The translations under genes were made by a program, and so were the position numbers. A DNA stretch of 64,000 bases from Acidobacteriota bacterium. Its GTDB lineage: Bacteria > Acidobacteriota > Vicinamibacteria > Vicinamibacterales > 2-12-FULL-66-21. Below are positions 51,643 to 61,013 of this stretch, one piece after another. Position 1 is the stretch's first letter. Every line of letters starts with the position of its first letter. The notes below the pieces were generated by a model that did not search any database, was not told where the DNA came from, and saw only the letters and a program-made list of their open reading frames with translations. The DNA lies in the NCBI GenBank assembly GCA_016184105.1, contig JACPDI010000023.1, forward strand, positions 1 through 64,000, read 5' to 3'.

Positions 51643-52622
51643 CTAGTACACTCGTCACCGGCGCGACGGGCTTCACGGGCGGTCATTTGGCGCGCCGGCT
51701 TGCGGCGCGAGGGAATCGCGTGCGCGCGCTCGTCAGGGCCCCTGCGCGTGCGGCGGACCTCGCCGGCGCGGGCGTCGAGCTGGTGACCGGCGACCTGCGC
51801 GACGCGGCATCGCTCGACGCGGCACTGCGCGGCGTCGAGGTGGCCTACAACATCGCGGCGCTCTACCGGCAGGCAGGATTGCCCGCGTCGACCTATCGCA
51901 CGGTCAACGCGGAAGCGGTCGCCCTCCTGGTGCGGCGCGCGGCCGAGGCGGGCGTTCGTCGCGTGGTGCATTGCAGCACCGTGGGCGTGCACGGCGACGT
52001 GGAGCACCCGCCGGCGAGCGAGGACGCGCCACTCCGTCCTGGGGACGTCTACCAGGAAACGAAGGTGGAAGGGGAGCGGCTCGGCCGCGAGGCGGCAGCC
52101 GAGACGGGCGTCGAACTGGTCATCGCGCGGCCGAGCGGCATTTACGGGCCGGGTGACCGCCGGCTGTTGAAGCTGTTTCGCGGTGTGGCGCGGCAGCGGT
52201 TCGTGATTCTGGGCGACGGAAAGATTTTCTACCACCTCACGCATGTCAACGATCTGTGCGAGGGCTTCCGCCTGTGCGGTGAGGTGCCGGTTGCGGCCGG
52301 GCGGACATACATCCTCGCCGGCGGCGAGGTGACGACGTTGAACGAGCTGACGAGGATCATCGCCTCCGAAGCGAACGTACTGCCGCCGCGGCTGCATCTT
52401 CCCGTGTGGCCGTTCTGGATCGCCGGGGCGGTGTGCGAGGCCGTCTGTGCGCCGCTTGGAGTCGAGCCGCCGCTGTACCGCCGGCGCGTGGACTTCTTCA
52501 CCAAGTCGCGGGCGTTCGACATCACGCGCGCCCGCCGGGAGCTGGGGTACGCCCCGAGCGTGACGCTGCGCGAGGGCATCCGCCAGACGCTCGGGTGGTA
52601 TCGGGAGCACGGATGGCTGTAG
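51639..52622 (+). CDS. NAD(P)-dependent epimerase/dehydratase (extended SDR)
   Basis: A 327-aa Rossmann protein. N-terminal TLVTGATGFTGGHLARRLAARG, NAD-binding acidic region, HCSTVGVHG and the catalytic YQETK (YxxxK). It resembles HpnA and dihydroflavonol-4-reductase-like proteins. In this operon it could form a modified sugar or an isoprenoid-linked intermediate. GTG start overlaps the upstream stop (GTGA), with no ribosome site other than the repeat array. Confidence 0.87.
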   Translation: MTSTLVTGATGFTGGHLARRLAARGNRVRALVRAPARAADLAGAGVELVTGDLRDAASLDAALRGVEVAYNIAALYRQAGLPASTYRTVNAEAVALLVRRAAEAGVRRVVHCSTVGVHGDVEHPPASEDAPLRPGDVYQETKVEGERLGREAAAETGVELVIARPSGIYGPGDRRLLKLFRGVARQRFVILGDGKIFYHLTHVNDLCEGFRLCGEVPVAAGRTYILAGGEVTTLNELTRIIASEANVLPPRLHLPVWPFWIAGAVCEAVCAPLGVEPPLYRRRVDFFTKSRAFDITRARRELGYAPSVTLREGIRQTLGWYREHGWL

Positions 52623-53365
52623 AACGGACCCGCATTCCTCGCGCGCAGGACGAGATCTTCGACGCCCGGCGGTCGGCGCGTGAGAAGTACTCTGCGCTGG
52701 TGGTGGGACGGCCGGGGTGGGGCGCGCTGCTCAAACACGAGATCGTGACGCTCGTGGCGCAATCCGTCCCCGGTGCGCTCGGGTTTGCGCTGCGGAAGGC
52801 GCTCTACCCGGCCTTGCTCGGCCGATGCGGCCGCGGGGTGATCTTCGGCCAGAACGTCGTGCTGCGGCATCCGCACAAGATCGAAATCGGCGATCACGTG
52901 GTGATCGACGACCATTGCCTGCTGGACGCCAAAGGGGAGAGCAATCGCGGCATCCGGATCGCCAGCGGCGCGTTCGTCGGCCGCAACACGATTCTGTCGT
53001 GCAAGAACGGGGACATCGAGCTGCACGCCGGCGCGAACATCGGCTTCAACTGCGAGTTGTTCTCGGCCAGCCGCGTCGTCGTCGGGGAGGGCACGCTGGT
53101 GGCGGCGTACTGTTATTTGATCGGCGGCGATCATGATGCCGCGGACGCGTCGAAGGCGGTGCTCGAGCAGGGCCGGGTGTCGCGCGGCGTCACCGTGGGG
53201 GCCGGCGCGTGGCTGGGCGCGGGCGTGAAGGTGCTCGACGGCGTGCACATCGGCGACCGCGCGGTGATCGGCGCCGGCGCCGTTGTCCGGAGCGACGTGC
53301 CCGCCGGCGCAACCGCCGTCGGCATTCCCGCACGGATTGTTCATGAAGCGGGTTCTGCACGTTAG
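52613..53365 (+). CDS. Left-handed beta-helix acyltransferase
   Basis: A 250-aa protein overlapping the SDR end by 10 bases. After an N-terminal region of about 80 residues, hexapeptide repeats make a left-handed beta-helix (VVLRHPHKIEIGDHVVID, IRIASGAFVGRNTILS, IELHAGANIGFNCELF, VTVGAGAWLGAGVKVL) with the loop GGDHDA and the end AVVRSDVPAGATAVGIPARIV. Typical of O-acetyl- or acyl-CoA-dependent sugar acyltransferases. Confidence 0.88.
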   Translation: MAVERTRIPRAQDEIFDARRSAREKYSALVVGRPGWGALLKHEIVTLVAQSVPGALGFALRKALYPALLGRCGRGVIFGQNVVLRHPHKIEIGDHVVIDDHCLLDAKGESNRGIRIASGAFVGRNTILSCKNGDIELHAGANIGFNCELFSASRVVVGEGTLVAAYCYLIGGDHDAADASKAVLEQGRVSRGVTVGAGAWLGAGVKVLDGVHIGDRAVIGAGAVVRSDVPAGATAVGIPARIVHEAGSAR

Positions 53366-53558
53366 GTTCAAGGCGTCGGGTTCAAGGCGTCGGGCTCAAG
53401 ACGGACGGCGCGAATGACGCAAGCTGTGTCAACCTCTCGTTTGGAACCTCGCGTTTAGACCCTTGCGTTTTGAACCTCTTGTCTTGAACCTATCGTGTTG
53501 AACCTATCGTCTTGAACCTATCGTCTTGAACCTATCGTGCTGAACCTATCGTGCTGAA
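53364..53558. repeat. 14-bp tandem repeat array with inverted half-array, running into a start codon
   Basis: Nine consecutive 14-bp units with consensus CCTATCGTCTTGAA fill 53433-53558 exactly (126 bases), from decayed copies on the left to near-perfect ones on the right. Before them, 53364-53406 holds about three 14-bp units of TTCAAGGCGTCGGG, the same unit in the opposite orientation. The GTG start of the next GT4 gene (53551) lies inside unit nine. The remaining bases hold no gene. Confidence 0.92.
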
Positions 53559-54741
53559 CATCCTCCAGATCTGCGACCACCTCGGATGGGAAGGCTCCCG
53601 GATGCACGGCGTCAAGCGGCTGTTCGGGTGGATGATCCCGCGCTTCGACGCCACGCGCTTCAACGTGTCGCTCGTCAGCCTGCGCAAGCGCGATCTGTCC
53701 GAGGAGACGCTGGATGCGCTGGGCATCGACATCACGTACCTGCACAAGTCGAAGTTCGATCCGGCGACGCTGCCCGCGCTGCTGAAGGTGATCGACCGCA
53801 GGAAGATCGACATCCTGCACCTGCACGGCTACGGCGCGACGACGTTCGGCCGGCTGGCGGGGGGGATGCGGCACATCCCGACGATCGTGCACGAGCACGC
53901 GAACCTGACGGATACGCCGTGGTTCCAGAAGGTCGCCGATGCCGCGCTCGCGCCGGTGACCGATATCGGCATCGCGGTGTCGGCCAGCACCGCGGAATTC
54001 CTGATTCACGCGCGCAAGGTGCCCGCCGGGCGGGTGAAGGTCGTGTATCTGGGAGTGCCGCTCGAGGAGTTCAGCCGCGCCAGAACCCAGGACGAAGTCG
54101 CCGGCGCGCGGCAGGACCTTGGCGTCGCGCCCGGCGAGTTCGCGATCGGGACGGTGACGCGGCTGCACGACTCGAAGGGCAACTCGTTCCTGGTGGATGC
54201 GGCGCGCCTGGTGCTGAACGATCGGCCGAACGTGCGGTTTTACCTCGTCGGGGAGGGGCCGTTGCGCGCGCCGCTCGAGGCGCAGGCGCACAGCCTCGGG
54301 CTCGGCGACCGCTTCGTGTTCCACGGGTTTGCGCGGGATGTGGCGCGCGTGGTGTCTGCCTTCGACCTGTCCGTGTTTCCCTCGCTGTGGGAGGGGACCC
54401 CTCTGACCGTGTTCGAGGCGCTCGCGATGGGCAAGCCCATCGTCGCCACGGATGCCGACGGATTGCTGGACGTGCTCGCCCACGATCGCGACGCCCGCAT
54501 CGTGCCGAAACGCGATGCGGCGGCGCTCGCGCGCGAGATCGTGTGGATGATGGATCATCCCGACGAGCGGCGGCGGCTCGGCGAGGGTGCGAGGCTCAGC
54601 GGCCGCGCCTACGACATCGGGGCGTTCGTCCGGAAGATGGAACAGCTCTACGTCCTGCTGCACGAGACGTCGCGCGCCACGCGCCGGCGCTCGGTGCTGA
54701 CCCACGACGTGTCTTTCCTGACGGAGCGGGCGACCACGTGA
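53551..54741 (+). CDS. GT4-family glycosyltransferase
   Basis: A 396-aa GT-B enzyme: NILQICDHLGWEGSRMHGVKRL at the N-terminus, HLHGYGATTFGR, IGTVTRLHDSKGNSFLVDAA, and the donor-binding E-x7-E region SLWEGTPLTVFEALAMGKPI. The first three codons (GTG CTG AAC) are part of the last 14-bp repeat, so no separate ribosome site exists. The stop overlaps the next GTG. Sugar specificity unknown. Confidence 0.9.
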   Translation: MLNILQICDHLGWEGSRMHGVKRLFGWMIPRFDATRFNVSLVSLRKRDLSEETLDALGIDITYLHKSKFDPATLPALLKVIDRRKIDILHLHGYGATTFGRLAGGMRHIPTIVHEHANLTDTPWFQKVADAALAPVTDIGIAVSASTAEFLIHARKVPAGRVKVVYLGVPLEEFSRARTQDEVAGARQDLGVAPGEFAIGTVTRLHDSKGNSFLVDAARLVLNDRPNVRFYLVGEGPLRAPLEAQAHSLGLGDRFVFHGFARDVARVVSAFDLSVFPSLWEGTPLTVFEALAMGKPIVATDADGLLDVLAHDRDARIVPKRDAAALAREIVWMMDHPDERRRLGEGARLSGRAYDIGAFVRKMEQLYVLLHETSRATRRRSVLTHDVSFLTERATT

Positions 54742-55781
54742 GCCGCGTCGCCGTCGTGACGTCGAGCCCGCCCTTCGTCGAAGGCGGCCACCTGGTCATC
54801 GCCCGGGCGCTCGTCGGGGCGCTGCGGGAGGCCGGGCACGAGGCGGACCTCGTCATCACTCCCCAGAACCGTTTCGGGCGGCAGGCGGCGGCGTACGCCG
54901 CGAACTGGCTCACCGACGTGGGCGTCGACGGTTTCGGGCGGCGCATCGACCAGGTCATCTCGTTCCGCTTTCCAAGCTACGCGGTCCGGCACGAGCGCCA
55001 CCTGTGCTGGCTGAATCACACCATGCGGGAGTACTACGATTTATGGCCGCGCCTGGTCGCCGGCCTCGGCCGGAAGGGGCGGCTGAAGGAGGGCATTCGC
55101 CGGACGCTCGTCCGCGCCGCGGATCGGTACCTGCTCACGAAGAACGTGACGAAGCTGGTCGCGCAGTCGCGGACGATCCAGCAGCGGCTGAGCGTCCTCA
55201 AGGGGGTGCGCTCGACGGTGGTGTATCCGCCGCCGCCGCCGCGCGCGTATCGCTGCGACGCCTACGACGATTACCTGTTCGCAGCGTCGCGGCTGACGCC
55301 GCTCAAGCGACTGGGCCTGCTCGTCGAGGCGCTCGCACGGCCCGAGGCGGACGGGATCCGGTGCGTGATTGCGGGCGAAGGTGAGGAGGAGCCGCGGCTG
55401 CGGGCGCTCGTGCGCGAGCGCGGGCTCGAAGCCCGCGTGCAGCTGATCGGCCGCGTGGACGGCGCGCAGCTGGTCGATCAGCTCGCACGCTGCCGCGCCG
55501 TCTGCTTTGCGCCGTACGATGAGGACTACGGGTTCGTGACGGTCGAGGCCTTCTCCGCGAGAAAGCCGGTCGTCACGTGCACCGACAGCGGCGGGCCGGT
55601 CGAACTGGTGCGCGACGGCGTGAACGGTTACCTCGCGGCTCCCGACCCGGCGTCGCTCGCGATCGCGCTCGCCCGCGTGATGCGGGACCGCGCCGCGGCC
55701 GAACGCCTCGGGAGCGCGGGCGCGGAACTGGCGGCGAGGCTGACGTGGGAACAGACGGTCCCGAAACTGCTGCTTGTGTGA
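54738..55781 (+). CDS. GT4-family glycosyltransferase
   Basis: A 347-aa GT-B enzyme from the GTG at 54738, which overlaps the upstream stop (GTGA). Features: SSPPFVEGGHLVIARALVGALREAG, the C-domain FAASRLTPLKRLGLLVEAL, AGEGEEEPRL and the donor motif DEDYGFVTVEAFSARKPVVT. Third GT4 of the operon, so the product glycan probably has at least three differently linked sugars. Confidence 0.9.
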   Translation: MSRVAVVTSSPPFVEGGHLVIARALVGALREAGHEADLVITPQNRFGRQAAAYAANWLTDVGVDGFGRRIDQVISFRFPSYAVRHERHLCWLNHTMREYYDLWPRLVAGLGRKGRLKEGIRRTLVRAADRYLLTKNVTKLVAQSRTIQQRLSVLKGVRSTVVYPPPPPRAYRCDAYDDYLFAASRLTPLKRLGLLVEALARPEADGIRCVIAGEGEEEPRLRALVRERGLEARVQLIGRVDGAQLVDQLARCRAVCFAPYDEDYGFVTVEAFSARKPVVTCTDSGGPVELVRDGVNGYLAAPDPASLAIALARVMRDRAAAERLGSAGAELAARLTWEQTVPKLLLV

Positions 55782-55788
55782 GACGCCG

Positions 55789-57735
55789 ATGTCGAATCCC
55801 AACGCCGTAACGGCCCGGGCTCCAGGCGAGGAGCGCCTCGCGCGCGCGCGCGTTCGCGGGGGACACCGCGTCGGCGCGACGCTGGCCCTGACCTTCGGCC
55901 TCGTGCTCCTCGGCATCGCGGTGTCGGTCGATTTCCCGCGTGCGGGGCTCGGCTTCAAGGGAGACGAGGCGACGTATTACCTGCTCGGCCACAGCCTGGC
56001 CCGCGACCGTGACTTCACGTACGAACGCCGGGACCTCGTGCGGGTCTGGGAGGAATACCACGCGCCTGAGGGCGTGTTCCTGAAACGCGGCAAGGACGTC
56101 CGTGTTTCACTCGACGGTGCCTTCCCGTTCGTGCGCTGGGCCAAGGCCGAAGACGCGGATCGCTCGCGGCTGTACTTCGGCAAGGCGTACATCTATCCGC
56201 TCGTGGCGGCGCCGTTCGTGTGGATGTTCGGCACCAGCGGGTTCCTCGTCCTTCACGCGCTGCTCCTCGCGCTCGACTTGTGGCTCGCGTACCTGTGGCT
56301 CGCCGCGCGCGGGTCCGATCCGCGTGGAGCCGCGGTCTTCGCACTGGCCTTCATGCTGGCGTCGGTCACGCCTGTGTACTTCATCTGGCTGACCCCCGAA
56401 GTGTTCAACTTCTCGCTGGTGCTCGCGGCGGTGTTCCTCTGGAGCTACAAGGAGGTGGCCGCCGCCGGAGGGAGGGTTCTTGCCGGACCCGGCGCCGACT
56501 ATGCCGCGGCCGCGCTGGTCGGCGTCCTGACCTTCTCCAAGCCCACGCACGCGCCGCTCATCGCCCCCCTCGTCCTGCTCGCGGCCTCGCGCCGCCAGTG
56601 GCGGCGCGCGCTGCTGGCCGGCGCGATTTTCGCGGCGGCGGCGGGCGCCCTGTACGGCCTGAACGCCGCGATCACCGGCGAGTTCAATTACCAGGGAGGG
56701 TATCGGAAGACGTTCTACAGCTCGATCGGCTTCCCGTTCGCCAACGAGCGCGAGACGTTCGAAAGCATCGGGAATGTCCACGGCCGGAGCGACGTGCTCG
56801 TCGATACGCTTGCGAACCGCGACACGCTGAAGGTGCTCTGGAAGAACGCCGGGTACTTCCTGCTCGGGCGCTACAGCGGCTTCCTGCCATACTTCTTTCC
56901 CGGCGTGCTCGCGCTCGCGCTGTTCCTGGTGCGGCGGCGCGCGCGCTGCTGGTGGCAGTGGCTGCTCGTCGGAGCGGTCGCGGCGGAGGTGTTCGCCCTG
57001 CTGTTCATTACGCCCTACACCTGGGCGGGGGGCGGCGGGCCGATCGGGAATCGCTACTTCCTCAGCTTCTATCCGCTCTTCCTGTTCCTGATGCCGCCGG
57101 TGGCGTCGGTCGCCCCGGCGCTGGCCGCCTTCGCCGTTGGCGCGCTGTTCACCGCCAAGATCGTGTTCAATCCGTTCTGGAGCTCGTTCCATCCCGCCGA
57201 ACATCCGAAGTCCGGTCCGCTGCGCATGCTGCCGATCGAGCTGAGCATGCTGAACGACCTCCCGTTTGCAGCCAGCCCCGATCGGTCCAAGAGGCGCCTC
57301 GCGGCCGGCATGCTCGCGTACTTCCCGGATGACAACGCCTACACGCCCGAAGGAGACAGCTTCTGGCTGCGTGGCGGCCGGCGCTCGGACGTGATCGTCC
57401 GCGCGCCGCTGCGGGACCTCGGCGGCGGGCGCTGGCTGGGCGAGGAGATCGTGCGCCTGCACGCGCGCGTGACCAACGGCATCAAGCCGAACGTCGTGAC
57501 GGTGGCGGCCGCCGGTTCGCGGCACGTGCTGCGGCTGCAGGCGGGCGAGCAGCAAACCGTCACGCTCGAGATGCCGCCGGGCCTGCCGTACCGGCCGTAC
57601 GAAACGCCGACGAGTTACGTGTACGTGCTCACGTTCACCGCCGCCACCGGCTTCGTCCCGTTTCTCGAGACGCCCCCCTCGCGCGACGCCCGCTTCCTCG
57701 GCGCGCAGATCGCGCTCACGCCGGAGTTCCGCTGA
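55789..57735 (+). CDS. Polytopic membrane protein, probable GT-C glycosyltransferase
   Basis: A 648-aa protein with about ten helices. The first external loop is acidic (RAGLGFKGDEATYYLLGHSLARD) as in GT-C active sites. A long periplasmic loop (about 60-125) and a soluble C-terminal domain (about 480-648) flank the helices. The ATG at 55789 is preferred to a TTG five codons upstream. Its TGA shares a base with the ATG of the next gene, which argues for coupling. Confidence 0.72.
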   Translation: MSNPNAVTARAPGEERLARARVRGGHRVGATLALTFGLVLLGIAVSVDFPRAGLGFKGDEATYYLLGHSLARDRDFTYERRDLVRVWEEYHAPEGVFLKRGKDVRVSLDGAFPFVRWAKAEDADRSRLYFGKAYIYPLVAAPFVWMFGTSGFLVLHALLLALDLWLAYLWLAARGSDPRGAAVFALAFMLASVTPVYFIWLTPEVFNFSLVLAAVFLWSYKEVAAAGGRVLAGPGADYAAAALVGVLTFSKPTHAPLIAPLVLLAASRRQWRRALLAGAIFAAAAGALYGLNAAITGEFNYQGGYRKTFYSSIGFPFANERETFESIGNVHGRSDVLVDTLANRDTLKVLWKNAGYFLLGRYSGFLPYFFPGVLALALFLVRRRARCWWQWLLVGAVAAEVFALLFITPYTWAGGGGPIGNRYFLSFYPLFLFLMPPVASVAPALAAFAVGALFTAKIVFNPFWSSFHPAEHPKSGPLRMLPIELSMLNDLPFAASPDRSKRRLAAGMLAYFPDDNAYTPEGDSFWLRGGRRSDVIVRAPLRDLGGGRWLGEEIVRLHARVTNGIKPNVVTVAAAGSRHVLRLQAGEQQTVTLEMPPGLPYRPYETPTSYVYVLTFTAATGFVPFLETPPSRDARFLGAQIALTPEFR

Positions 57736-58892
57736 TGGCGCGCTGGCCGCACCGGGTGCGCCCGATCGATCGGACGGGCGTCATCCGAGGGAAGAAGGGC
57801 GCCGTGCGGTTCGAGTACGACGTCGGTGATCCGCAGGAGTACATCTTCACGGCGGATTTCTACGCCTACCGCGAGCGCACGCACCCGGAGCGGCACCTCG
57901 GGTGGTGGCGCTTTGCGCTGCCGAAAGGGCGCGGCGTCGCCAGGCTGCAGCTTGACTTCGACCCGGTCCGTCGCGAGTCGGTCACGCTGCTGGCCGGCGG
58001 TTCGCCGGCCCCCCTCGTGGACGCGTGGTTCAATCCGGAGTTCGCATTCGATCCCCTTGCGGACATCGAGCTGGTGTTCCGGCGGCCCGACGGCGCGATC
58101 CAGAGCGTTCGGCCGGTGCTGCTGAAGTTCATGGATCGGAACATCCTGCTGGAGTTCTACGCGCGGCAGTACGCGACGCAGGGGTACGGTCCCCCGCTCG
58201 ACGCGCCGTTCCTGCACGAGCTGCACGCGTACAAGCTGCGAGTGCTCCACGCCTTGTTCAGCCGATACATCCCGGCCGGCGGCCGCGTCGCGGACGTGGG
58301 GTGCGGGCGGTCGCTGTTTGCGGACATCGGCGCCGAGTTCCCGTTCACGGTCGTCGCCGGCGACCTCGACTTCGCGTCCGTGCGGGATCGTGCGGGCGAG
58401 GTGCCGCACCAGCGCTGGGGGGTGTTCGATGCCTCGCAGCTGCCGTTCGCCGACGCGTCGTTCGACGCGCTGTTCGCGGGCGAGGTGATCGAGCACGTCC
58501 CGGACGCCCACGCGACGCTGCACGAGTGGTGGCGGGTCCTGAAGCCGGGAGGCATTGCCGTCATTACCACGCCGAACCGCGAGCGGCTCGTGGCCCGCGC
58601 CAACCGGATGGAGCAGCCATACAGCCGCGACCACCTGAGCGAGCTGTCCTATCGGGAGCTGTCCGGCCCGATGCTGCGCGGGTCGGGGTTCGAGTTCGTC
58701 CAGCAGGCGAACATGTACCTTGAACTGTGGCTCCGCCACTGGCGGCTCGGGACCGGTCACATCCAGGACTATCTCCAGCGCGAAGGCAACCAGCGGCGAT
58801 ACGTCCGGCTCATGCGCCGGCTGTTCCCGCTGGGCCGGTGGTTCCCGTCGCTCGCCATGGCCATGATCATCGTCGCCCGCAAGCGGGCATAA
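57735..58892 (+). CDS. Methyltransferase with an N-terminal accessory domain
   Basis: A 385-aa protein. Residues about 1-140 form a beta-rich region not recognised as a known domain (GVIRGKKGAVRFEYDVGD, RESVTLLAGGSPAPLVDAWF). Residues about 165-385 are a class I methyltransferase (GRVADVGCGRSLFADIG, DALFAGEVIEHVPDAHATLH, VLKPGGIAVITTPNRERL). The ATG overlaps the previous stop by one base. It closes the glycan operon that begins at 49562. Confidence 0.85.
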   Translation: MARWPHRVRPIDRTGVIRGKKGAVRFEYDVGDPQEYIFTADFYAYRERTHPERHLGWWRFALPKGRGVARLQLDFDPVRRESVTLLAGGSPAPLVDAWFNPEFAFDPLADIELVFRRPDGAIQSVRPVLLKFMDRNILLEFYARQYATQGYGPPLDAPFLHELHAYKLRVLHALFSRYIPAGGRVADVGCGRSLFADIGAEFPFTVVAGDLDFASVRDRAGEVPHQRWGVFDASQLPFADASFDALFAGEVIEHVPDAHATLHEWWRVLKPGGIAVITTPNRERLVARANRMEQPYSRDHLSELSYRELSGPMLRGSGFEFVQQANMYLELWLRHWRLGTGHIQDYLQREGNQRRYVRLMRRLFPLGRWFPSLAMAMIIVARKRA

Positions 58893-58901
58893 TGTCCGGA
58901 G

Positions 58902-59678
58902 ATGGCCTACGCAACCGACCTCGAGGCGCGCATCGCAAAGAAGGTGACGCGCGCGATTGTGGAGCACCGCCTGATCGAGGACGGGGACCGCGTCATGGTC
59001 GGCCTGTCGGGCGGCAAGGACAGCTGGGCGCTGCTCCAGATCCTCGACGAGCTGCGGCGCCGCGCCCCCATCTCCTTCAGCCTCGTCGCGGTGAACGTGG
59101 ACTCCGGCTACAAGGCGTACAAGCACGATGTCATCGCCGCGACGTGCCGCGAGCGCGGCTGGGAGCTGCGCATCGAGCACACCTCGATCGGCGAGGTGAT
59201 GGACGACATTCTCGAGGACGGCGCGACTCCGTGCTCGCTCTGCGCGAGGCTGCGCCGCGGCGTGCTGTACCGGGTGGCCGATGAGGTCGGCGCCACGAAG
59301 ATCGCGCTCGGCCACCACACGGACGATTTCATCGAGACCCTTCTGCTGAACCTGTTCTTCGCCGGCGCGATGAAGGCGATGCCGGCGCGCCTCGTCTCCG
59401 ACAACGAACGGCACGTCGTCATCAGGCCGCTGGTGTACGTGTCCGAGAGCGAGGCGCGCCAGTACGCGAAAGACCGCGCGCTGCCGATCGTGGGGTGCTG
59501 CTGCCCGGCCTGCGGCGATCTCAGCCTGCAGCGCCAGCGCGTCAAGCGGCTGCTGCACGAGCTCGAGCTCGAACATCCGGAGGTCAAGAACTCGATGCTC
59601 AAGGCCATGGCCAACGTGCACCCGCGGCATCTGCTCGATACGCGCCTGAATCCCGTGGCTGAATTGTGCGGGCGGTAG
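58902..59678 (+). CDS. ttcA: TtcA-type tRNA 2-thiocytidine synthetase
   Basis: A 258-aa PP-loop ATPase with SGGKDS (36-41), the first cysteine pair [10 protein letters not shown] (CxxC) and a C-terminal cysteine group [10 protein letters not shown], matching the iron-sulfur-dependent TtcA family that thiolates C32 of tRNA. ATG at 58902 is preceded by TCCGGAG. It is shorter than E. coli TtcA (311 aa) but keeps all key residues. Its end overlaps dtd by 13 bases. Confidence 0.9.
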   Translation: MAYATDLEARIAKKVTRAIVEHRLIEDGDRVMVGLSGGKDSWALLQILDELRRRAPISFSLVAVNVDSGYKAYKHDVIAATCRERGWELRIEHTSIGEVMDDILEDGATPCSLCARLRRGVLYRVADEVGATKIALGHHTDDFIETLLLNLFFAGAMKAMPARLVSDNERHVVIRPLVYVSESEARQYAKDRALPIVGCCCPACGDLSLQRQRVKRLLHELELEHPEVKNSMLKAMANVHPRHLLDTRLNPVAELCGR

Positions 59679-60115
59679 TCCAGCGCGTGAGCGCCGCACG
59701 CGTCGATGTTGGCGGCGAAACGACCGGCGGCATCGGCCGCGGCCTGCTCGTGCTCGTTGGCATCACGAACGACGACGGGGCGGCTGACGTCCAATACATC
59801 GCGGACAAGGTGCGCGACCTGCGGATCTTCGAGGATGAGGCCGGCAAGATGAACCTGTCGTTGTCCGACGTGGGCGGCGCGGTGCTGGCCGTGTCACAAT
59901 TCACGCTGTACGGCGATTGCCGCAAGGGACGGCGGCCGTCGTGGGATGCCGCCGCGCCCGCGCCGCTCGCGCGCACGCTCTTCGAGGCGACGGTCGCGGC
60001 GATGCGCGCAAACGGGTTGACCGTCGAAACCGGCGTGTTCCAGGCCAGGATGGCCGTGACGCTCGTCAACGACGGTCCGGTTACGCTGCTGCTCGACAGC
60101 CGGCGTCAATTCTGA
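59666..60115 (+). CDS. dtd: D-aminoacyl-tRNA deacylase
   Basis: A 149-aa enzyme that hydrolyses D-aminoacyl-tRNA. It starts with GTG ([18 protein letters not shown]) and has the conserved catalytic [17 protein letters not shown] and the C-terminal [11 protein letters not shown] (family NxGPVT). The start lies within the ttcA coding sequence, so the two tRNA-related genes form a pair. Confidence 0.95.
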   Translation: MRAVVQRVSAARVDVGGETTGGIGRGLLVLVGITNDDGAADVQYIADKVRDLRIFEDEAGKMNLSLSDVGGAVLAVSQFTLYGDCRKGRRPSWDAAAPAPLARTLFEATVAAMRANGLTVETGVFQARMAVTLVNDGPVTLLLDSRRQF

Positions 60116-60122
60116 GGTGTTC

Positions 60123-60980
60123 ATGACTGACAGGTGTCTGCAGCGGATGGTCCTGGGGGCGGCGCTCCTCCTCGTGCTGCCCGCTGCCGCGATCGCGCAG
60201 CAGCGGCCCCTCGTCACCGAAGATCCGGAGACCATCGGCGCCGGCAACGTGCTGATCGAAGGGGGCATCGATGTGTCCCGCGACGTGCTGTTTCCGGCCT
60301 CGGGGCTCCGCGGCAACCTGTTGCGCGCGCCGCTCATCGGCGCCAGCGTCGGCGTCAGCTCGATTGCGGAGATTCAGATCGACGGCGGGTTCTACAACCG
60401 CCTGTCGATTACCGAGCGCACCGACGCGCCGCTCGCCGGCATGGTGACCGCCACCGGCAACAAGACGACGAGCGTGGAGGACATCGTCGTCGCGATGAAG
60501 GTAAGGCTGCTTGCCGAGGGCGCGCAGCGGCCCGCCGTCGGCATTCGCTTCGCGACGAAGCTGCCCAATGCGAGCAACGAGAGCGGCCTGGGGCTCGACA
60601 CGACCGACTTTCACGTCACCGCGCTCGTTGGCAAGACCGTCCAGTCCATCCGCGTTGTCGGCAACGTGGGCCTCGGGATCCTCGGCGACCCGCTGCGCGG
60701 CGACCGGCAGAACGACGTGCTGCTGTACGGGCTTTCGCTGGCGCGCGCGGTCGCAGAGGGGCTGGAGATCGTCGGTGAGTTCAACGGACGCGCGGATACC
60801 CGTGCGGGCGAGCCGCCTCCGGGCACCGAGAGCCGCGCCATCATGCTCGTCGGCGGCCGGTACACCCGGAACGCCGTTCGCGTGGACGCGGGCCTCCTGC
60901 TCGGGATGACCTCGCGCGACCCCAGCGTCGGGATCAAGGCCGGGGTCACGTGGGTGTTCAGGGGCTTTACGGTTCCGTAG
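60123..60980 (+). CDS. Outer-membrane/transporter-like beta-barrel protein
   Basis: A 285-aa protein from the ATG at 60123 (GAGG five bases upstream). Signal peptide VLGAALLLVLPAAAIAQQ, then RPLVTEDPETIGAGNVLIEGGID, a motif common in proteins of the 'transporter/meta-pathway of phenol degradation' barrel type. Repeated strands follow and the chain ends in VTWVFRGFTVP. No substrate can be inferred. Confidence 0.7.
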   Translation: MTDRCLQRMVLGAALLLVLPAAAIAQQRPLVTEDPETIGAGNVLIEGGIDVSRDVLFPASGLRGNLLRAPLIGASVGVSSIAEIQIDGGFYNRLSITERTDAPLAGMVTATGNKTTSVEDIVVAMKVRLLAEGAQRPAVGIRFATKLPNASNESGLGLDTTDFHVTALVGKTVQSIRVVGNVGLGILGDPLRGDRQNDVLLYGLSLARAVAEGLEIVGEFNGRADTRAGEPPPGTESRAIMLVGGRYTRNAVRVDAGLLLGMTSRDPSVGIKAGVTWVFRGFTVP

Positions 60981-61013
60981 GGTTCCGGGTTCAAGGTCTA
61001 GCAACCGGAACCC
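60980..61013. terminator. Hairpin between convergent genes
   Basis: A 9-bp stem GGGTTCCGG (60980-60988) / CCGGAACCC (61005-61013) with a 16-base loop that also contains GGTTCAAGG, the core seen in the CCTTGAAC repeats elsewhere. It separates the barrel gene (+) from the glpD-like gene (-). Confidence 0.5.

Noticed and set aside
53433-53558. The 14-bp array as a CRISPR
   Set aside because: There are no spacers between the units, the units are too short, and no cas genes are present.
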